From NCBI RefSeq assembly GCF_048771995.1, contig NC_133032.1, positions 21,925,501-21,989,500 of the forward strand: 64,000 nt of DNA, in the 5' to 3' direction. This document shows positions 57,996-64,000 of the stretch, one piece after another. The first letter of the stretch is position 1; each line of letters starts with the position of its first letter. The notes beneath the pieces were generated by a model. That model was given only the letters and a program-made list of their open reading frames with translations. It was not told where the DNA came from and searched no databases. Source of the stretch: Taeniopygia guttata (Eukaryota > Chordata > Aves > Passeriformes > Estrildidae). Both the position numbers and the translations under genes were made by a program.

Positions 57996-59720
57996 TCACA
58001 CATGGGACAGTGGGACCTGCTTGTGGTAGGAGGCCATACTGGGCAGTACCATCCTGCCCACCAGTGCTGGGCTGGCCTCACCGTACACAGAGGCACCCGC
58101 AGGCTTCCTGGCCCGGCAGCAGCGGGTGGTGAAGCGCCTCCAGGACTCGAGTGTCTTGCCAGACCAGATCCAAACACCAGAGGTGATCCCCACCACAAGG
58201 CACATGAAGTACTTAAGCATGAAGACAGCATAGTCAGGCTTGGGGCGGTGAGGGTCCCCCAGGCAGGAGCAGTTCTGTGCCTGCTCCCAGGCCTCTCGGT
58301 TGTGCTGCTCGTAGATGTAGCAGGCAATGACGATGGTGGCAGGCACAGTGTAAAGCACGGTGAAGATGCCGATGCGGATCATCAGCTTCTCCAGCTTGTC
58401 AGTTTTGGTGCCGCCCTGCTTGATCACGCTGCGGATGCGAAAGAGCGAGACGAAGCCGGCCAGCAGGAAGAGGCTCCCGGTGAAGAGATAAACTACAAGT
58501 GGTGCCAGCACAAAGCCCCGCAGATTCTCCAGGCTCTGGTTGCCCACATAGCAAACCCCGGCCACCGGGTCACCGTCCACAGAGCTCAGTGCCAGTACAG
58601 CAATGGATTTGGCACTGGGGATGAGCCAGGCAGCCAGGTGGAAGTACTGCGAATAGCTGGCAATGGCCTCATTGCCCCACTTCATGCCAGCTGCCAGGAA
58701 CCAGGTGAGGGACAGGATGACCCACCAGATGGAGCTGGCCATACCGAAGAAGTAGAGGAGAAGGAAAACCACGGTGCAGAGAGCAGGGCCCGTGGTCTCG
58801 TAATGGATGTGATGGTGCTCCGGGTTGCAAGCCACGCTGGCATGCCCTGCCACCAGCCGCACGATGTAGCCCATGGAGACGAAGAGGTAGCAGGCAGAGA
58901 GGAAGATGATGGGGCGCTCAGGGTACTTGAAGCGCTCCATGTCAATGAGGAAGGTGGCCACGGTGGTTGAGGTGGAGAGGAAGCAGAGGATGGACCAGAG
59001 GCCGATCCAGAAGGTAGTGAAGGTCTTCTCATCCTGGGTGAAGTAGGGCTGGTAGCAGGGGATGGCACAGTTGAGTACCTTCCCAGTCCTGATGCGGTTG
59101 TACAGTGGATGGGACTCCTTGGAGATGGGGATCAGGGGCGCTCTGCACTTGCAAGTCTGACCACAGTCCAGCCCTGAGAGGCGCTGCCCATCGAGTGGCG
59201 TCAGGTTTTTGGCCATGTCCTTGGCAGGGCGTGTGGGCTTCCCAAAGAAAGGCGGCAGGGTAGTGGCTTCCGTGTGGTTGTATCCCATGCAAAGCACCTC
59301 GGTGTCCCCCAGCACCGGCAGGCTGTCACAGCTCATCCTCTCGGGCCAAGCAAAGCCGTACTGCTGCATGATGGGCGAGCAGCCGGCCTTGGCCCGCTCG
59401 CAGACGGAGCGGCAGGGGGGCAGCGGCTTCGTATAGTCGGACAGGCAGATGGGGGTGTACATGCTGCAGAGGAAGAAGCGCAGGTCCGGGGAGCACTGGA
59501 TCTCCACCAGCGGCCAAAACTGGTGCACCTCTAGCCCAGCCTCGTCCTGCGTGTCGTGGTTGAACTGGTTGGGCATGTAGGTGAGGTTGTAGCCGATGCC
59601 CTTGCACATCGGCACCGTGATCTCCTGGCACACCAGCGCCTTGGAGGCGGCGCGCCCCGCCGCCGGCAGCCCCAGCAGCAGCGGCAGCCCCAGCAGCAGC
59701 GGCAGCCCCCGGCCGCCCAT
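57996..59720 (-). CDS. FZD5: FZD5, Frizzled-5 Wnt receptor (single coding exon)
   Basis: The uninterrupted frame encodes 574 residues; human FZD5 has 585. A signal peptide (1–25) precedes the cysteine-rich Wnt-binding domain (about 31–150), with the FZD5/8-type start CQEITVPMCKGIGYNLTYMP. A linker follows, then seven membrane segments near 235–260, 268–290, 312–337, 357–377, 401–425, 446–470 and 500–519. KTLESW (522–527) is the Frizzled Dishevelled-binding motif KTxxxW, and the C-terminus LSHV is a PDZ ligand. Sequons lie at N45, N148, N172 and N395. FZD5 binds Wnt5a, Wnt7 and Wnt10b-type ligands at the plasma membrane and works in eye, forebrain and yolk-sac development. I chose the start at 59720 because it directly precedes the signal peptide and has a strong Kozak. 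The LSHV tail and synteny favour FZD5 over FZD8. Confidence 0.97.
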   Translation of the reverse strand: MGGRGLPLLLGLPLLLGLPAAGRAASKALVCQEITVPMCKGIGYNLTYMPNQFNHDTQDEAGLEVHQFWPLVEIQCSPDLRFFLCSMYTPICLSDYTKPLPPCRSVCERAKAGCSPIMQQYGFAWPERMSCDSLPVLGDTEVLCMGYNHTEATTLPPFFGKPTRPAKDMAKNLTPLDGQRLSGLDCGQTCKCRAPLIPISKESHPLYNRIRTGKVLNCAIPCYQPYFTQDEKTFTTFWIGLWSILCFLSTSTTVATFLIDMERFKYPERPIIFLSACYLFVSMGYIVRLVAGHASVACNPEHHHIHYETTGPALCTVVFLLLYFFGMASSIWWVILSLTWFLAAGMKWGNEAIASYSQYFHLAAWLIPSAKSIAVLALSSVDGDPVAGVCYVGNQSLENLRGFVLAPLVVYLFTGSLFLLAGFVSLFRIRSVIKQGGTKTDKLEKLMIRIGIFTVLYTVPATIVIACYIYEQHNREAWEQAQNCSCLGDPHRPKPDYAVFMLKYFMCLVVGITSGVWIWSGKTLESWRRFTTRCCRARKPAGASVYGEASPALVGRMVLPSMASYHKQVPLSHV

Positions 59721-60330
59721 CGCCGCCGCGCGTCCTACCGCCGCCGCATGTCCCGGGCACCTGCCGCCTCCGCACCGGGAGCGGGGCCCCGCCGGCAGCG
59801 AGAGCGGGATCCGGACCGCCGCCGCCGCCGCCACCTGCGCTCTGGGGCGGGCGGGCGCCCCCTCTCCGCGCCGCGCCCGCGCCCCGCCCCGGGCCCGCCC
59901 CGGGCCCGCCCCGCCGCTGGTCCCGCCCCGCCGGGGCTCCCCGCGCCGCCCCCGCGCCGGGCAGCCAGCGGAGAGCCGCGCTGCCCCGGGCCCCGCGGCT
60001 GCGGCCGTCCCGCTCGGCCCCCGGCCGCCGGCGCTCGGAGTCCCGCGGCGGGCCGGGGACAGGGGCGAGTGAGAAAATGACGGTGCTGCCAAGCCACCGA
60101 CTGCTCCGCATCTGTGCATCGCCTTCCCCTCTTGCCCGCCGGGCCCCTCCCGGGACCCGGCTACCCCGGCTCGGCGCGAAGAGCCGAGCGGCTGGAGGAG
60201 GAGGGCAGGCGGTGCCCGCGGTGCTGCTGCCGCTTCTCCTTTTCCTCCTCGATCCCTTCAGCCCCTCTTCTCGGAGTTGGGACAAACGGGGGAAACCCTG
60301 GGTAGGGGAAGGGAAGACGTGAAGGGGTCC
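59640..60330 (-). promoter_or_regulatory. FZD5: CpG island and likely FZD5 promoter / 5'UTR
   Basis: A dense CpG and GC-box region covers the FZD5 start codon and about 600 bases upstream. Repeated CCCGCCCCGGG words lie around 59880–59930 (GC boxes on the minus strand). No TATA box is evident. The frame stays open for 133 codons upstream of the start, but this is composition, not protein. The gene has a non-coding first exon in mammals; none could be placed here. Confidence 0.7.
59665..59700 (-). repeat. FZD5: Perfect 18-bp tandem repeat in the FZD5 signal peptide
   Basis: Two identical 18-base units (59665–59682 and 59683–59700) encode repeated LLLGLP in the hydrophobic core of the signal peptide. 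A partial third unit follows to 59709. Confidence 0.95.
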
Positions 60331-63300
60331 TGGCCGGCTTTGCCTTGCTCCGGCCCTGGCACATCAGCCCGGGTACAAGGGGCACAGTAGCATCTACCGG
60401 TACGACTCCCGACTCCCGGTACGCTGAACTCGGCAGGAAGAAAAGCCGCCCCTGCCCGGGTGCAGGCAGCTGCGCTACCACATTCCTGCCCCGGATTGCG
60501 GTCGCCATCCGCTCCGGCCAGCCCTTTTCTTCCCTCCCAGGCGGGTGGCAGGCGCTGCAGCCACCGATGAGACCGTGCTGTGGCAGAGGGCTCTGCCCAG
60601 CACCCTGGGACCGCGGGCTCTTGCCAGAGCCACCGAGGTGGTCATGCTCAGCTGCCACGAATTCCAACCCTCCAGTCCATGCATTCGTAAACACCGAATT
60701 GCCAGCCTGATTTTCAAGCGCTTCCCTGAAAGTCCTGAAGCCCAGGGCATGTTCAGGGAACACAGAGGAACAGACCTGCTTCAGAAGCCAGATTCGGGGG
60801 TCCAGACAGCAGCTGCTATGGCAGAGCCTTATTCCAACCAAGGCAGAAGGCTGCTCCCAAGCCCTTGCACAGGAGCTACTCGCTCCACCTCAGTGGATGT
60901 GGATAGAAGGACAATTTAGACCAGAGTACTTGCATCCAGCCCTGGATCTACTACTCAAGACATAACCACTGCACATCACAGATACAAATAGCTTGCATTC
61001 AAGGCCTGGTGCTGGGGAACACCAGCACCCAAAATACCCCTTAACTGTACCCAGAGCCCACAAAGCAAATACTCAAAGCATGACTTATTCTTGCCTTCCT
61101 CCCAGAAGTAAAACCTGGCTTGCTTACTGCTCTGAGGCCAGTGGCTGATGTAACCAGGGGCAGAGCACTGACTGCTGATAACCAAGGTCATCAGTCATTT
61201 TAAGAGACCTCACGACCACCCCTGAAATCCACATCCACCCAGCCTAGGCATGCATATTACTTGGCACTGTCAAATTTTATGCTTAACAACGTTTTTTTTT
61301 AAAAAGGAAAAAAAAATCTCACATCCTTATACTTCTTTGCTTTACACTGTAAGTTTTCCCTGTAATAGAGCTATATAGAAGAAAATTATAAGTCACATGT
61401 TCCTTTGGAAAATAGTGGCATATCCTTGCAGCAGGAGTCATAACTTTTAATTCTCCTTAACAATGAGTTTCTGTGAACTAGCAGCCCAGCAGAAAGCAAT
61501 CACAGACAGTTTCATTATGGCTGTCAGTTGATTATCCAAATTACAGCTGAGAGAAGAGGGTAGCCTTTTTATTATCATCATTGATGTACAATTAGAAAAT
61601 GCTGATGAAGCTCCATAAGAGCAGAAATTGTCTTTTTTGTTGGCATTTTTCATTTTTATAAGCATTCTCCTGGGCAATGTCTTAGTTTGATTTGACACAC
61701 AATGGGGAATGGGTACATAAGTGGGAAGAGAGAAGATAAGAAGGGGAAAATGGGGCAGCTCTTCATTTCAGTTAATCTGTCAACTCTTGTAGCCTGGTTC
61801 AGGTTTTGCCACTCCTCCAGATGTATCTAATTCTTAGAGCCTGGCTGTAAATAATGCTGTATCTGCTACACTGGGGACACATAAAATCCAATTAAGAGCC
61901 AGGTAGACATCTGTTGGCTTGCTCTGTGCTTCTGTTTCCTTTTCGTTTTTTATCAATATGTAGCAGAACAACCAGAGCAAGATTAAATATGGGGTAAGTG
62001 CAAGTGCAGTTGATAGGTTCGTTACTCATCTCTTCAGCACAGTATGAGAGTAGAGTGCTTTATGTGCATCCAACACTATTAGTAACAGAAGATATGTCTG
62101 CACAAAATTTACTGCAGACAAAACGAAGTGTTTCCTGGCCCTAAGAAAATGCTTTTATAGTTAAAAAACTCTTAAGTTATTAAAAATCACTTTACCTTTT
62201 ATCCGTGTGCAGAAGTGTCCATTAAGCTCCACCATGCTAGACAGGTCTTCTTGGGAACTCATCTAACCCCTGCTCCTGGCTCCAGCCCAGAGGATTCAGG
62301 CATGGACTGACAAAACGTGTCCTTACAGACATACCTTCCACCCACTGAGGCATTTTCAGCTGGCATGCAGTGGTTCCTGGTAGAAGCAGAAAGTAAAAAG
62401 ATTATAAATATTTCTGTGTTTATTTCTCTCACTGCTGACTGTCAGTGTACACTGTTTACGCGCACAACTTGCTTTTGTGAAGGATACCATGACTTTTAAA
62501 AGACTTTAGAAAAGGACTAAGTGAGTTTCCTTTGTAAAGACTGGCTATTGCCCTTGCCCTTGTTAAAGGACTCAGCAGACTTTTGCAAAGAGCTTTTCAG
62601 CCCAGGCTTTGGGCAGGGACAAAGCCAAAGAGCACTGATCTCACTCTTGGCTTTGCCGGCACCAAAGCAGGGCAGGAACCTCCTGCCCCTCTTGTCAGAG
62701 GATCAGCACACCACCCCTTGGCCCTCAACCCTTCTCGCTTGAAGCAGCAAATCCTGGTTTTGTCTGCACTGCTGACAAGTCTCCAGCTCCCAGGAAGGGA
62801 GCAGTGGGGGCCTAGCACAAGTGACTCTGGTTTCCTGGTGCTGGTGGGCAGCCTGCCAGTCACCCCAGCTGGAGGCTGTGCTGGCTCAGGCATTGCCCAA
62901 ATCCTGATAACAAACTGCTTGAGTGAGGAGGCGCTGGGGACCATAAGGTGGTTCGCAGCAGCACAAGACTTGCCTTACTGCCTGTCATGAGTGCAGGGAC
63001 AGACATTCCTTTTGGCATCACGGTGCAGCCCCCAGGCAGCACCAGCACAGCAGACCACTGTGTAGTGGTACAAAAGGATATCAGTGTTTGCCCCACACTG
63101 AGGACACAGCTGCACCAAGGCTGGTATGCTTCTGCTTCCACCCATGGCAAGTGTTCGCCTTCCCACCTGAGAGCTGCCTGTGCTGCAAACCCCAGCACCA
63201 AGACTGACCTCATGTAACAGCACCTGGAATGGGGGACTCCTAAATAAGACCAAGGTTCTTGCTGGACTGCACGCAGGAGGGACCTGACAGGCAGAGAGAC

Positions 63301-64000
63301 ACAGGGACTCTTGGCCCTTTGCAAGCAGGCAGAGTGGAGTGAGAATTGCTGCCAGCATTTGCAGAGGGACCCTGGCACACAAATCCTACTGAAGTGCAAC
63401 AGCAGCAGGGGTGAACATTTCTCCTGTGCCCAGATGAAGTAAAGGCTGTGGCCTGGGGAAAGGAATTCAAATTTAAATCACTTGAATGCTTTTCACCATG
63501 TCTTACTGAAATTCCCTTAAAAATCCTAGCTTACATCAATACAATTTGTTTTTATATATACCTGTGCAATTACACACCTTAACATATTGCAGGAAAACAA
63601 AACCATGCCAAACTGTAGCCATACCCAAAAAGTTAAATAGAATTTGAAAGCTTCTAAGTGAATTAATCCAAAACTTGATTTCTAACAGTGACACAGACTT
63701 TAGCAACACCTAACAAGTGCTGCAGTTTGTAAAATGCCACCAAAAGTTCAGGTAAGTAAGACCAAAGTAAAATCAGGAAGAGTGGCTGCACATAAAACTA
63801 ATATTGCCAAACTCATCACTTATTAATTAACTATATTTGTACATATGAGTGCACACAAAATGTACGTAATAAGCTTTCTTTGGTCTCCCCAGGCACTGGG
63901 AACCTTCCCATGAGCCACAGTTGGAATACTGAAGGGATGTTCCTGTCCTGAGGTGCCATTACCCACAGCATGCAGAGGCAGGATCAGGGCCCTGGCCCAG
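60331..64000. other. FZD5 upstream region, no gene seen
   Basis: Beyond the CpG island the DNA becomes moderately GC-rich, then AT-rich from about 61200 to 62200, then mixed. The next gene expected by synteny is PLEKHM3, but no PLEKHM3 exon is recognisable here. The AT-rich part at 61440–61720 is dense in ATTA/TAAT-type words and may be regulatory. Confidence 0.5.

Noticed and set aside
58002-58970. 322-codon plus-strand open frame
   Set aside because: It is antisense to the FZD5 membrane domain and shows no domain of its own; it is a mirror frame of a GC-rich coding exon.
59721-60119. In-frame extension of FZD5 to an ATG at 60119
   Set aside because: The added 133 residues are low-complexity Arg/Ala/Gly/Pro, would bury the signal peptide, and have no counterpart in the Frizzled family.
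60331-64000. Search for PLEKHM3 exons expected next to FZD5
   Set aside because: No stretch reads as a PH, RUN or zinc-finger domain exon; the gene probably begins beyond the window.

Overview
The window looks like sauropsid, most likely bird, nuclear DNA. It holds three vertebrate genes that I recognise from their translated exons: METTL21A (minus strand), CCNYL1 (plus) and FZD5 (minus). Their order and orientation match the conserved vertebrate block CREB1–METTL21A–CCNYL1–FZD5–PLEKHM3. Decayed CR1 LINE 3' ends, short introns and few other repeats fit a bird. I cannot fix the species; a passerine is possible but not shown.

Layout. Bases 1 to about 2.03 kb are AT-rich with no gene and may be the 3' end of the long CREB1 3'UTR (inferred from synteny only). 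METTL21A has three coding exons between 9042 and 6180, fits 218 codons exactly, and starts inside a CpG island. A gene-free 8 kb follows. A second CpG island (about 18.0–19.4 kb) carries the first exon of CCNYL1, whose ten coding exons run to 50654 and join in frame into 368 codons. Its 3'UTR probably ends near 52.34 kb, where three poly(A) signals cluster. After a gene-free gap of about 3 kb comes the probable FZD5 3'UTR, then the single-exon FZD5 coding region (59720 to 57996, 574 codons) with its own CpG island. The last 3.7 kb is FZD5 upstream DNA with no gene seen.

Arrangement and function. METTL21A and CCNYL1 are head to head with start codons about 9.8 kb apart. CCNYL1 and FZD5 are tail to tail. 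From family knowledge, METTL21A trimethylates a lysine of Hsp70 proteins. CCNYL1 is a membrane-anchored cyclin that activates CDK14/CDK16-type kinases, which phosphorylate the Wnt co-receptor LRP6. FZD5 is a seven-pass Wnt receptor. So two neighbouring genes act in Wnt reception at the plasma membrane; any shared regulation is speculation.

I see no new gene system. The points most worth a second look are two exon-like segments inside CCNYL1 introns (32329–32479 and 37878–37968) that would introduce stop codons if spliced in, a CpG-rich patch in the intron just before CCNYL1 exon 9, a cluster of three STAT-type palindromes in the CCNYL1 3'UTR, a perfect 13-bp hairpin between CCNYL1 and FZD5, and an AT-rich candidate regulatory element upstream of FZD5. 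I had no alignments, so repeat ages, conservation and transcript ends are judgements from reading.
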